From the NCBI GenBank assembly GCA_902769705.1, contig CACXPX010000013.1:1-64000 (forward strand): a DNA stretch of 64,000 nucleotides, written 5' to 3'. Each line of letters starts with the position of its first letter. The stretch's first letter is position 1. Both the position numbers and the translations under genes were made by a program. This document shows, piece after piece, positions 44,033 to 52,474 of the stretch. This DNA comes from an uncultured Prevotellaceae bacterium (GTDB lineage: Bacteria; Bacteroidota; Bacteroidia; Bacteroidales; Bacteroidaceae). The notes under the pieces are model-generated. The model was not told where the DNA came from, ran no database searches, and was given only the letters and a program-made list of their open reading frames with translations.

Positions 44033-44170
44033 ATGCCACATCTACAGCCAGTACATGCCAGTGGTAACACCATTACCAGCCCTTGGTAACACTATTACCA
44101 GTCGTTGGTAATAACATTACCAGCCATTGGTAATACTTCTACCAACGGCTGGTAATGGTTTTGGTAAAAT
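44033..44170. repeat. 22-bp-pitch palindrome array C
   Basis: TGGTAA recurs at 44062, 44084, 44106, 44128 and 44150, and TTACCA at 44073, 44095 and 44117, with CTACCA at 44139, all exactly 22 bp apart. Each unit is a TGGTAA-N5-TTACCA hairpin plus a 5-bp spacer. An upstream flank keeps the pitch with ATGCCA at 44033 and 44055. It lies between divergent-facing ends: the stop of the beta-helix gene (44209) and the promoter of the lipoprotein operon. Confidence 0.88.
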
Positions 44171-44208
44171 GCTCTGATGACTGATGACAGCCGCGCTGTC
44201 TGCCCAGA

Positions 44209-46386
44209 TCATTTGGCCGTGAAACTGTAGACTTTGTTGCTGCCCACCGCAGAAGAGCCGAGATAGAGGCCGTGGAAGGCTGTTGTGGCATCGGTGGGAG
44301 CAGTCGTAGACGACCAAATGTTGTAAGTGCCACTCTTCGTCATACCCTTGGCAGTGATGAACGAAAGAGAGTTGGATACCTTGGCCGCAAAGCTGTAGGT
44401 CACAAGATTGTTGCCCGAAGCATCGGCAAGGGTGTAATAGGTGTTGGCGGCATAACTACTGGGGCTGGAGAGGAAGGCGTATCCCTGCTTGGCATTCGAG
44501 ACGGTGCCCGACATGCTGCTTTGCTTTCCGCCAGCACTGATGCCAATTCCTGTGCCCGTAATCTGGATATAGCTATTGTTGTCACAATCGAAGCCTTCGT
44601 CGGGATCGCCCTTTGTCATATAGGCAAACACCACACCATCGCCAATGGTGATGGCTCCCGTGCTCCCCAAGTTGGAGTCTACGGCATCATTGCCTGTGGA
44701 ATAGCAGACAGCGACACCACCGTTGAAGACAATCTTACCCGCCGAGTTGATGCAGTCGTCGTAGCATTGGAAATAATGCTTGCCGCCACGGATGTCGACC
44801 GATGTCTTCGACTCAAGACCTTCAGCACCGTTGGTCTTCGTGGTCACGGTGGTTTCTCCGCCATAAAGGATGATGGCGCAGATGGCCTTGATGGCCTTCG
44901 CATCGGAACCCGATTGTCCCATTCCGCCACCGCCGGGCCCCCATCCGCCTCCGCCAGGTCGGCCTCCACCGCCTCCCGAACTGCCGCTACTGAGCGTGCT
45001 GCCCGTGGTGTTCACGGTGAGCGTGGGGCCAGTGCCATCGGCAAGTCCCTGTGTATAAGAACCTTTCACGTTCGTGTAGGTTGTTCTGTTCCAACTGGTG
45101 GTCTGCGTGCCGCCGCCCACGCGGATGCCCTTGCCGCCCGTTCCACTCATGTTGATGGTAATGACGCCAGCATTAAGGGCGATATTGAGGGCTTTCAGAC
45201 CCTTGGCAGTATAGTTGTCGCTGCTGCCTGTCTGCCCGGCACCACTATTGTTAATGGTTTGCGTGCCGCCGTTGATGGTGATGGCATCTTCTGCAGAAAC
45301 GCCGCGTCCAGCAGTTCCTGTAATGGTCATGGCGATAGTTCCGCCATTCTGTACGAACGACTGTGCCTTGATGCCTGCCGTGTAAGACGGGTCGCTGGTG
45401 TCGGTAAGGTCGATGGCTCCGCTGGCTTTCAGCGTGAGAGTACCATCAGCTACGGTCACCGTTCCCTCGCTCTTGATGCATTTGGCGGCTTTACCTGTGG
45501 CAGTGATGTCGAGCGTTCCACCTTTGATGATGACCTCGCCCGTGTTGTCCTCATCGTCAGAGATGGGAATAATCTGGTCGTTGTCATCGGTCTTGAAACT
45601 CAGCTGGATGCCGTCGTCGCCCACATTCTTGATGGTCACAGCACCACCATTCTGCTGGAAGAACTGGTTGACGTTGAAACCATCGCCCACAGCACCTAGA
45701 ATGTTGATGGTGCCAACGGTCTTCTTCAGTTGTACATATTCCTTACCCCAAAAGGCATGCGCCGTGTTGCCCGTGATGTTCAGCGTGCCGCCACCCTTGA
45801 ACTCGGTGTGGCCTTTCACGGCAAAGCAAGCTTTCTGCGAACCACCACTTCCGTCGGTCAGTGTGTTGGTGGTTCCATCGGCCAGTTCCACCGGGATGCG
45901 TTTTCCGTCACGAATATTGATGGCAGCGCTATCAGGGTTGTTCAGCGTCAATCCCTTGAGCACAAACGAAGCCTTGGTCTCTCCGTCCATATAGAACGAG
46001 CCATTGGTGGATGTTCCGCTGAGCGTGTAGGTGATTTCATCGGTGACACTGGCATCCTGCACAATGCTGACGTGGGCATTGCGAGTCGTGATGGTCAAAT
46101 ATTTCGCAATGTTTCCCGCAACGGTAACGGCAGCACTGGTGCCATTGTAGCTGACATCCACCGTATTGTCAACAACGACAGACTCATCCACATACATGCT
46201 TTTCACCTCGCTCAATGCGTAGCTTTTGCCCATGATTTCCACATGAGTGCCGTTGCTGTAGATCATGTCACCAGCCTGGACAGCAGGAATCTTGTAAGTC
46301 ACATTCCCCACTTCCACATTCAACGTTTGTGACAAGGATGCAATGGCCACAAGAAAAGCCGTGAGAAGGAGTGCTATTCTTTTCAT
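44209..46386 (-). CDS. Cthe_2159-like carbohydrate-binding beta-helix protein
   Basis: This 725-aa exported protein has a signal peptide cut near ASLSQ. After a short N-terminal beta module (TLNVEVGNVTYKIPAVQ ... YALSEVKSMYVDES) comes a long right-handed beta-helix-like domain with repeated G-G-T-x-x-I/V-T steps (FKGGGTLNITGNTAHAFWG, IKGGTLDITATGKAAKCI, INGGTQTINNSG, DIRGGKHYFQCYDDCIN). This resembles the Cthe_2159 family, which binds acidic sugars and calcium. A Gly-rich loop (about residues 460-490) interrupts it. No sorting-like tail is present. Its start overlaps the stop of the upstream small gene by 4 nt. The family often sits near VTC and DUF4956 genes, as here. Confidence 0.8.
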   Translation of the reverse strand: MKRIALLLTAFLVAIASLSQTLNVEVGNVTYKIPAVQAGDMIYSNGTHVEIMGKSYALSEVKSMYVDESVVVDNTVDVSYNGTSAAVTVAGNIAKYLTITTRNAHVSIVQDASVTDEITYTLSGTSTNGSFYMDGETKASFVLKGLTLNNPDSAAINIRDGKRIPVELADGTTNTLTDGSGGSQKACFAVKGHTEFKGGGTLNITGNTAHAFWGKEYVQLKKTVGTINILGAVGDGFNVNQFFQQNGGAVTIKNVGDDGIQLSFKTDDNDQIIPISDDEDNTGEVIIKGGTLDITATGKAAKCIKSEGTVTVADGTLTLKASGAIDLTDTSDPSYTAGIKAQSFVQNGGTIAMTITGTAGRGVSAEDAITINGGTQTINNSGAGQTGSSDNYTAKGLKALNIALNAGVITINMSGTGGKGIRVGGGTQTTSWNRTTYTNVKGSYTQGLADGTGPTLTVNTTGSTLSSGSSGGGGGRPGGGGWGPGGGGMGQSGSDAKAIKAICAIILYGGETTVTTKTNGAEGLESKTSVDIRGGKHYFQCYDDCINSAGKIVFNGGVAVCYSTGNDAVDSNLGSTGAITIGDGVVFAYMTKGDPDEGFDCDNNSYIQITGTGIGISAGGKQSSMSGTVSNAKQGYAFLSSPSSYAANTYYTLADASGNNLVTYSFAAKVSNSLSFITAKGMTKSGTYNIWSSTTAPTDATTAFHGLYLGSSAVGSNKVYSFTAK

Positions 46387-46790
46387 TTGATTGCAATTTT
46401 ATAGGTTTTGTCACTCTGCTTGACGATATAGACGCCCATCGAGAGCGCTTGTTTGGCCTGGCTTAGGCTGCTGAATCGCCCCATGTTCACGCCCGCCGTT
46501 GTGAAGACCTCCACACCGGCTTCGTCCGCTATAGGTTGGTCTTCCTCAATGTTTGTGACTGCAGAGTTCGTGAAATACATCTTGTTTAAATCCGAAAGAC
46601 TGATGGTTTGGTTGGTCTCACTGTTCTCTGCCACCAACTGTCCGTTGGAAAAAGTAATCTTCAGTTGGCTTACCGAGAATGAAATCTCTTTGCCGTCAAC
46701 ACTTCGGAAGGTGAGATAGGTAAAGTCGCCAGCTTGGGCAAAGTGTACAATAGCTGCGGAAATAACCAGTGTGATAAGTAGTCTCTTCAT
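46383..46790 (-). CDS. Small secreted protein with sorting-like tail (partner of beta-helix gene)
   Basis: The protein has 135 aa from the ATG at 46790. An in-frame start at 46853 would lie in the terminator of the preceding gene and upstream of the -7 element, so it is rejected. A signal peptide ends near HFAQAG. A short beta module follows (YLTFRSVDGKEISFSVSQLK ... LSDLNKMYFTN), then a tail VEVFTTAGVNMGRF ... GVYIVKQSDKTYKIAIK of the sorting-like type. The gene overlaps the next one (ATGA type). Its architecture recurs in the gene at 56046-56564. The function is unknown. Confidence 0.78.
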   Translation of the reverse strand: MKRLLITLVISAAIVHFAQAGDFTYLTFRSVDGKEISFSVSQLKITFSNGQLVAENSETNQTISLSDLNKMYFTNSAVTNIEEDQPIADEAGVEVFTTAGVNMGRFSSLSQAKQALSMGVYIVKQSDKTYKIAIK

Positions 46791-46825
46791 ACACATTCGA
46801 TTGTTAGATAGTATCTTTGATGCTA

Positions 46826-46833
46826 CAAAAGTA
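46826..46833 (-). promoter_or_regulatory. -7 promoter element of the small-partner/beta-helix operon
   Basis: On the minus strand TACTTTTG fits TAnnTTTG, 36 nt before the ATG at 46790, directly after the asd terminator. No TTTG box is seen at 20 bp. Confidence 0.4.
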
Positions 46834-46834
46834 C

Positions 46835-46877
46835 AAAAAAAATGCCTGTTCACCGATATTTTTTCAGCGAACAGGCA
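46835..46877 (-). terminator. Rho-independent terminator of asd
   Basis: TGCCTGTTC (46843-46851) pairs with GAACAGGCA (46869-46877). On the minus strand it is followed by eight T (46842-46835). It lies 55 bp after the asd stop. Confidence 0.82.
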
Positions 46878-46931
46878 AATAATTTCAGTAAAAAGCGGGG
46901 GAAAACCGCTCCCTGTGTATCTGGAAAGGTA

Positions 46932-47942
46932 TTATTTCACATTTCCAACCTTGATGAGGTATTCGGCAATCTGCACGGCATTAAGAGCTGCGCCCTTACG
47001 GATTTGGTCGCCCGAGAGCCAGAATGTCAGGCCATTGTCGTCTGCAAGGTCCTTGCGGATGCGACCCACATAGACATCATCCTTGCCTGCAGTCTCAAGC
47101 GGCATGGGATAAACCAGGTTCGAGGGGTCGTCCTTCAACGTGCAACCGGGTGCGGCGGCGATGGCGGCACGAGCCTCCTCGACGCTGAGGGGACGCTCGG
47201 TCTCAATCCATACGCTCTCAGAATGGCTGCGCAAAGAGCTCACGCGCACACACATAGCTGAGCAACGGGCATCGGTATGCATAATTTTGCGGGTCTCGTT
47301 GAACATCTTCATCTCTTCCTTCGTGTAACCGTTATCGGTGAAGACGTCAATCTGCGGAATCACGTTATAGGCCAACTGATGTGGGAACTTCTTCACCGTG
47401 ACAGGCTGATTGTTCACCAGTTCGCTGTATTGCTGTTGAAGTTCGGCCATAGCTGCGGCTCCAGCACCGCTGGCACTCTGATAGCTGGCCACATGGATGC
47501 GACGGATGTGGCTCAACTTCTCGAGAGGTTGCAGCACAGTAACCATCATGATGGTGGTGCAGTTGGGGTTGGCGATGATGCCACGCGGACGGTTCAACGC
47601 GTCTTCTGCATTGCACTCGGGCACCACGAGGGGCACATCGTCGTCCATGCGGAAGGCACTCGAATTGTCGATCATCACCGTGCCAAACTTCGTGATGGTC
47701 TCGGCAAACTCCTTGGAGGTGCCACCACCTGCCGACACAAAGGCGATGTCGATGTCGCGGAAGTCATCGTTGTGCTGCAGAAGTTTCACCTCATAGTCCT
47801 TTCCCTTGAATGCATATTTGCGACCGGCACTGCGCTCGCTACCAAAAAGAACCAACTCATCCATGGGGAAATCACGCTCGGCGAGAATGCGCAGGAACTC
47901 TTGTCCCACAGCTCCGCTCGCACCAACAATTGCTACTTTCAT
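46932..47942 (-). CDS. asd: Aspartate-semialdehyde dehydrogenase
   Basis: This 336-aa cytoplasmic enzyme of the lysine/threonine/methionine and diaminopimelate pathway makes L-aspartate 4-semialdehyde from aspartyl phosphate with NADPH. The Rossmann motif [15 protein letters not shown] is at the N terminus. The catalytic Cys lies in [12 protein letters not shown] (about 130), then [13 protein letters not shown], and the active-site His is probably in [13 protein letters not shown]. The length is normal for the family. It is transcribed alone, divergent from the antiporter gene, with a strong terminator behind it. Confidence 0.96.
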   Translation of the reverse strand: MKVAIVGASGAVGQEFLRILAERDFPMDELVLFGSERSAGRKYAFKGKDYEVKLLQHNDDFRDIDIAFVSAGGGTSKEFAETITKFGTVMIDNSSAFRMDDDVPLVVPECNAEDALNRPRGIIANPNCTTIMMVTVLQPLEKLSHIRRIHVASYQSASGAGAAAMAELQQQYSELVNNQPVTVKKFPHQLAYNVIPQIDVFTDNGYTKEEMKMFNETRKIMHTDARCSAMCVRVSSLRSHSESVWIETERPLSVEEARAAIAAAPGCTLKDDPSNLVYPMPLETAGKDDVYVGRIRKDLADDNGLTFWLSGDQIRKGAALNAVQIAEYLIKVGNVK

Positions 47943-48009
47943 CTTAATAATTCCTCTTTAAAAATTTATAATAGATGTATACTCAATCACAAAAATCTTT
48001 TTTCGGCTG

Positions 48010-48017
48010 CAAAATTA
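48010..48017 (-). promoter_or_regulatory. -7 promoter element of asd
   Basis: On the minus strand TAATTTTG matches TAnnTTTG, 67 nt before the ATG at 47942. The match at the -33 position is weak (TTCG). Confidence 0.45.
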
Positions 48018-48059
48018 CAACTTTTCCCTTGTTTATTCGAATATTTGATATTTTTTTTG

Positions 48060-48067
48060 CACCTTTG
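48060..48067 (+). promoter_or_regulatory. Possible -7 element of the antiporter gene
   Basis: CACCTTTG followed by CA has one mismatch to TAnnTTTG and lies 30 nt before the ATG at 48098. It argues against the in-frame ATG at 47975, which would put coding sequence across the divergent promoter region. Confidence 0.35.
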
Positions 48068-48097
48068 CATAGCGAATTGCCAAACGAACACATATTT

Positions 48098-50227
48098 ATG
48101 CCGAATTTATCCCAATATTTCCCCATTGCCGACCCGACGTTGATTTTCTTCGTGGTACTGCTGATTATATTGTCGGCTCCTATCATCATGGGAAAACTCC
48201 GCATTCCGCACATCATCGGAATGGTGTTGGCGGGTGTCTTGGTGGGACAATATGGTTTGAATATCTTGGAACGCGACGAGTCGTTCGAACTCTTTGGCAA
48301 GGTGGGACTCTACTACATCATGTTCCTGGCCTCGCTCGAGATGGACATGGACGGCCTGCGCAAGAACGCAAACCGCGCAAGCATCTTCGGACTGCTGACA
48401 TTCGCCATTCCTTTCGGCGCAATGTTCATCACCGCCATCACCATCTTGGGTTACAATGCAAAAACATCGTTCCTACTGGGTGCACTGATGGCATCGAACA
48501 CGCTGATAGCCTACCCCATCGTGGGCCGGTATGGTCTGCAACGCAAGCCGAGTGTGACGCTGAGTGTGGGCGGCTCGATGCTCTCGCTGCTGCTGGCGCT
48601 CATCTGTTTGGCGGCACTCGAAGCGGCTAACGACGGCAACAGCGGCCTGTTGTTCTGGGGTTGGTTCGCAGCAAAATTCGTACTGTTCTGCGCCACGCTG
48701 TTCTTCCTCATCCCCCGACTGGCCCGATGGTTCCTTCGCCGATATAGCGATGCCGTCATGCAGTTCATCTTCGTGATGTCGCTGCTCTTCATGAGTGCGG
48801 CGCTGAGCGAGGCGGTCGGACTGGAAGGCGTTGTGGGTGCATTCTTGTCAGGTCTCATCCTCAACCGCTACATCCCTCACGTGTCACCCTTGATGAACCG
48901 CATCGAGTTCATCGGCAACGCGCTCTTCATCCCCTACTTCCTCATCGGCGTGGGCATGCTCATCAATGTGCGCTTGCTCTTCGAGGGCGGCGCCATCATC
49001 TGGATTGTCCTGGCCATGGTGTTTTTCGGCACTTTCGGCAAAGCGGCAGCGGCTTATATCGCCAGCTTCTTCTTCCGCATGCCCCTCTCATCGGGTAACA
49101 TGATGTTCGGTCTGACTTCCGCCCACGCTGCTGGCGCCATCGCCATGGTCATGGTGGGAATGAACATCAGCACCAGCGACGGTGGATACCTTGTGAACGA
49201 CGACATCCTGAATGGCGTCATCATCATGATTCTCTTCACGTGCATCATATCGACACTTGTGACCGAAGCGGCTGCACAGCAAATCACCATCCGCGACAAA
49301 GACATGCCGCGCGAGGACAACAATGCCGAAGGCGATGACGAGAAGATGCTCATCCCCGTGAAATATCCCGAGTATGCCAACCGTCTCATCAACTTGGCCA
49401 TACTGACGCGCAATCCGAAGTTGAACAGAGGATTGGTGGCGCTGAATGTGGTTTATGACGATGCCAACATGCGGCGCAATCAGGAAAACGGGCAACAACT
49501 GCTGGAGAAAGTGACGCAATATGCAGCGGGAAGCGATGTGCGGGTGCAGACACAAGTGCGCATCGCCGCCAACATTGCCAACGGCATCAAGCATGCCTTC
49601 AAGGAGTTCCGCGCCAGCGAAATCATCATCGGCATGCACCAGCACAAAGAGGTGTCTCCGAAGTTCTGGGGCGAGTTCCACCAAAGCTTGTTCAACGGTT
49701 TGAACCGACAGATTATCATGGCACGACTGAAGCAGCCGCTGAACACCATACGGCGCATTCAAGTGGCTGTGCCGTCGAGAGCCCAATTCGAGCCCGGTTT
49801 CTACCGATGGCTGGAACGCCTGTCGCGATTGGCAGAGAATCTGGAGTGCCGCATCATCTTCTTCGGACGCAACGACACCATCGAACTCTTACGCGAATAT
49901 GTGCAGAACCGCCATCAAAGCGTGAGAGCCGAATACAAGCTGATGACGCATTGGAACGAACTTCCACAACTGGCTGGCACCATTGCCGAAGACCATCTCT
50001 TTGTGGTGGTCACTGCCCGTAAAGGCACTGTCTCCTACAAGACCGCTATGGAACGCCTGCCCGAGGAGCTGACGCGCCACTTCAGCGGCACAAGCATGAT
50101 GATTATCTTCCCCGACCAGTTCGGTGACGCTATGGACGAGATGACATTCGCACAACCGCAACACACCGAGGAAAAGAGCGCATACGAGATTCTGCGCGAC
50201 TGGCTGAAACGAAGAATAAAACTCTAA
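48098..50227 (+). CDS. CPA2-family cation:proton antiporter (Kef/NhaP-like) with cytoplasmic C domain
   Basis: The protein has 709 aa from the ATG at 48098. The first ~390 residues hold about twelve hydrophobic segments of the sodium/hydrogen exchanger fold, with IPHIIGMVLAGVLVGQYGL, LGALMASNTLIAYPIVGRYGL and GVVGAFLSGLILNRYI. The remaining ~300 residues are soluble and have two parts resembling universal-stress-protein domains (LINLAILTRNPKLNRGLVALNVVYD, for order, and IRRIQVAVPSRAQFEPGF), which may bind nucleotides. It exchanges monovalent cations for protons across the inner membrane. The ion is not predictable. The ABC ATPase gene follows 39 bp later. Confidence 0.92.
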   Translation: MPNLSQYFPIADPTLIFFVVLLIILSAPIIMGKLRIPHIIGMVLAGVLVGQYGLNILERDESFELFGKVGLYYIMFLASLEMDMDGLRKNANRASIFGLLTFAIPFGAMFITAITILGYNAKTSFLLGALMASNTLIAYPIVGRYGLQRKPSVTLSVGGSMLSLLLALICLAALEAANDGNSGLLFWGWFAAKFVLFCATLFFLIPRLARWFLRRYSDAVMQFIFVMSLLFMSAALSEAVGLEGVVGAFLSGLILNRYIPHVSPLMNRIEFIGNALFIPYFLIGVGMLINVRLLFEGGAIIWIVLAMVFFGTFGKAAAAYIASFFFRMPLSSGNMMFGLTSAHAAGAIAMVMVGMNISTSDGGYLVNDDILNGVIIMILFTCIISTLVTEAAAQQITIRDKDMPREDNNAEGDDEKMLIPVKYPEYANRLINLAILTRNPKLNRGLVALNVVYDDANMRRNQENGQQLLEKVTQYAAGSDVRVQTQVRIAANIANGIKHAFKEFRASEIIIGMHQHKEVSPKFWGEFHQSLFNGLNRQIIMARLKQPLNTIRRIQVAVPSRAQFEPGFYRWLERLSRLAENLECRIIFFGRNDTIELLREYVQNRHQSVRAEYKLMTHWNELPQLAGTIAEDHLFVVVTARKGTVSYKTAMERLPEELTRHFSGTSMMIIFPDQFGDAMDEMTFAQPQHTEEKSAYEILRDWLKRRIKL

Positions 50228-50262
50228 CACCCATCACCCATCACCCAATACCCATCGCCCAA
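50228..50262. repeat. CACCCAT-type heptamer repeat before the ABC ATPase start
   Basis: Five 7-bp units in tandem (CACCCAT, CACCCAT, CACCCAA, TACCCAT, CGCCCAA) fill almost the whole gap between the antiporter stop and the ATG at 50267. Change in copy number would alter the spacing to the start without touching a coding region. Confidence 0.75.
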
Positions 50263-50266
50263 GAAT

Positions 50267-51025
50267 ATGATAGACATACAAGGAATAACCAAGAGCTTTG
50301 GCTCACTGCAAGTGCTGAAAGGCATAGACCTCCACATCGACAAAGGCGAGGTGGTCAGCATCGTGGGCCCCAGTGGCGCCGGAAAAACCACGCTGCTGCA
50401 AATCATTGGCACACTAGACAAGCCCGATGCTGGCACCGTTCACATAGACGGCATCGACGTCACTACGCTCAGCCAGAAGAAACTGAGCGATTTCCGCAAC
50501 CAGCACATCGGTTTCGTGTTCCAGTTCCATCAGCTGCTGCCCGAATTCACCGCCATCGAAAACATTATGATTCCTGCCTTCATCGCAGGGAAATCACATG
50601 CTGAAGCCAAGCAACGCGCTCAGGAACTGCTCGAGTTCATGGGACTTACAGACCGCGCCAGCCACAAACCTGCCGAACTGTCGGGTGGTGAAAAGCAGCG
50701 CATCGCCGTGGCTCGCGCCTTGGTCAACAATCCCGCCGTCATCCTGGCCGACGAGCCCAGTGGTAGCCTCGACAGCAAGAACAAGGCCGAGCTGCACCAG
50801 CTGTTCTTCGACCTGCGCGACCGCTACGGCCAGACTTTCGTGATTGTGACGCACGATGAGTCGCTGGCTGCCATCACCGACCGCACCATCCATCTGCGTG
50901 ACGGCTTGATTGAAATGCCAGAAGCCATTCCCTCTCCAATTCCCGAGCAAGAACCAGTTCAAGAAGAGGAAATCGAAACGGCTGACCCATCAATAGAAAC
51001 AGAAGACCCCTCAACTCAACTGTAA
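50267..51025 (+). CDS. ABC transporter ATP-binding protein (LolD/MacB-ATPase type)
   Basis: The protein has 252 aa. Walker [16 protein letters not shown] (about 36-50), Q-loop [17 protein letters not shown], signature [15 protein letters not shown], Walker [13 protein letters not shown] and switch His in VIVTHD are all intact. The sequence is of the LolD/MacB class that works with FtsX-like permeases in lipoprotein release or export. No permease gene is adjacent, so the partner is elsewhere. The last ~35 residues are an extra Pro/Glu-rich tail ([18 protein letters not shown]) not usual for LolD. Confidence 0.93.
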   Translation: MIDIQGITKSFGSLQVLKGIDLHIDKGEVVSIVGPSGAGKTTLLQIIGTLDKPDAGTVHIDGIDVTTLSQKKLSDFRNQHIGFVFQFHQLLPEFTAIENIMIPAFIAGKSHAEAKQRAQELLEFMGLTDRASHKPAELSGGEKQRIAVARALVNNPAVILADEPSGSLDSKNKAELHQLFFDLRDRYGQTFVIVTHDESLAAITDRTIHLRDGLIEMPEAIPSPIPEQEPVQEEEIETADPSIETEDPSTQL

Positions 51026-51047
51026 ATTATCAGTTAAGTCGGCAGTT

Positions 51048-51139
51048 AATTGTAAAATGTCAATTGTTAATTGTAAATTGTCAATTGCCTCAAGCCGAGC
51101 CGCTAATTGTAAATTGTTAATTGTAAATTGTCAATTGTA
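51048..51139. repeat. AATTGTN heptamer repeats before the S1-domain gene
   Basis: Six AATTGTN-like heptamers (51048-51089) and, after a 15-bp GC-rich break, five more (51105-51139) end 2 bp before the ATG at 51142. The units are AATTGTA, AATTGTT and AATTGTC with few changes. They occupy nearly all of the 116-bp gap. Confidence 0.8.
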
Positions 51140-51141
51140 AA

Positions 51142-52011
51142 ATGCCCAACCTCAAACTCGGCGACTTCAACCGCCTGAAAATCAACAAGAAAGTGGACTT
51201 CGGCCTCTATCTCGATGGAGGCCCGGAAGGTGAGATCCTGCTTCCGTCGCGCTATGTACCCGAATCCTACAACATCGGCGACGAATTGGACGTTTTCATT
51301 TATCTCGACCAAAACGAGATGCCTGTTGCCACCACCGAGAAACCGTTCTGCAAGGTGGGCGATTTCGCCTACTTGGAGGTGGCATGGGTCAACAAATACG
51401 GGGCCTTCCTGAAATGGGGACCCATGAAAGACCTCTTCTGCCCCTTCCGCGAGCAAAAACAACGGATGGAGATCGGGCACAAGTACATTGTCCACGTGCA
51501 TATAGACGAAGACAGCTACCGCATCGTGGCATCTGCTAAGGTGGAACGCTATATGACCGACCCGCTGGACGAAGATGCCGACGCCCCCATCCACAGCTAT
51601 CGCCCCAACACGCCCGTTTCCGTTCTAGTTTGGCAGAAGACCGAGTTGGGATTCAAAGTCATCGTCGACAATCGCTATCCGGGCCTTGTCTACGAAAGCC
51701 AAGTCTTCAAATACATCCACACGGGCGACCGCATGACTGCCTATATCCAAAACGTACGCCCCGACGGGAAAATCGATGTGATGCTGCAACCTTCAGGTCG
51801 ACAGCAGACCTTGGATTTCTCCGACACGCTGCTACAATATCTAGAAGAAAACAACGGGAAATGCGATTTGGGCGACAAGAGCGATGCTGAGGACATCAAG
51901 AACCGCTTCCAAGTCAGCAAAAAGACTTACAAGAAAGCCATTGGCGACCTCTACAAACGCCATCTCATCAGAATAACGGAAGAAGGAATCGAGCTTATTC
52001 CGTCGGAATAA
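51142..52011 (+). CDS. CvfB-like S1 RNA-binding protein
   Basis: The protein has 289 aa. The order is that of the CvfB/YitL family: an N-terminal S1-like module (VDFGLYLDGGPEGEILLPSRYV), a second (AYLEVAWVNKYGAFLKWGPMKDLFCP), a third (GFKVIVDNRYPGLVYESQVF ... YIQNVRPDGKIDVML), and a C-terminal winged helix (IKNRFQVSKKTYKKAIGDLYKRHLIRI). Stretches are cited for order only. CvfB affects virulence-factor expression in Staphylococcus through RNA binding; the role here is unknown. Its 3' end overlaps the convergent DUF1573 gene by 17 bp. Confidence 0.9.
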   Translation: MPNLKLGDFNRLKINKKVDFGLYLDGGPEGEILLPSRYVPESYNIGDELDVFIYLDQNEMPVATTEKPFCKVGDFAYLEVAWVNKYGAFLKWGPMKDLFCPFREQKQRMEIGHKYIVHVHIDEDSYRIVASAKVERYMTDPLDEDADAPIHSYRPNTPVSVLVWQKTELGFKVIVDNRYPGLVYESQVFKYIHTGDRMTAYIQNVRPDGKIDVMLQPSGRQQTLDFSDTLLQYLEENNGKCDLGDKSDAEDIKNRFQVSKKTYKKAIGDLYKRHLIRITEEGIELIPSE

Positions 52012-52420
52012 CCACTTCGCCCTCCACGACAAGTGTCACAGGATTATTCGACGCATTACTGTAAACGACAGCCGTTCTATAGAAATGCGTCGTCTTTTTA
52101 TTCTCCGCACCGTCATAAACCAACCGGACAACACCTTTCTCTCCATGCGCCACAGGGTTCTGCGTGTACTCCGCTGCCAGGCAATGGCAACTGGGTTCCA
52201 CGTGATTGATCACCAATGCCGAATCTCCAGTATTGGTAAACCAGAACTCATATGTCTTCACCAACTCGTCGCCTGTGCCGCTGAATTGGCCGAAGTCATA
52301 CACAGAGTCGGCAAATTCCGCCCGTGGCAACCCTTCAGCCGATTTCACCGACTGCCCATCGTGGCTGCACGACAGGAAAAACGCCAGGCCGAAGAGTGAA
52401 AAGAATACTGCTTTTCTCAT
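51995..52420 (-). CDS. DUF1573 lipoprotein
   Basis: This 141-aa lipoprotein has a signal ending FFLSC (Cys 18). The single immunoglobulin-like DUF1573 domain shows VYDFGQFSGTGDELVKTYEF, FTNTGDSALVINHVEPSCHCLAAEYTQNPVAHGEKG (for order) and the closing TLVVEGEV. The S-C-x-C pair is a family mark. The function is unknown; such proteins are common in Bacteroidetes envelopes. It is convergent with and overlaps the CvfB-like gene by 17 bp. A second member is encoded at 56580-56999. Confidence 0.88.
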   Translation of the reverse strand: MRKAVFFSLFGLAFFLSCSHDGQSVKSAEGLPRAEFADSVYDFGQFSGTGDELVKTYEFWFTNTGDSALVINHVEPSCHCLAAEYTQNPVAHGEKGVVRLVYDGAENKKTTHFYRTAVVYSNASNNPVTLVVEGEVVIPTE

Positions 52421-52474
52421 AAACTAATTATATGACGAATGAAAAACTAAAAAGTTTCATTGCTGAGATTACTT

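Noticed and set aside
44272-45699. 475-codon antisense frame inside the beta-helix gene
   Set aside because: It mirrors the Gly/Thr-rich repeats of the sense gene and shows no recognisable protein features.
47975-48097. 41-residue N-terminal extension of the cation:proton antiporter
   Set aside because: It spans the divergent asd promoter and has no membrane-protein character. The ATG at 48098 fits the family start.
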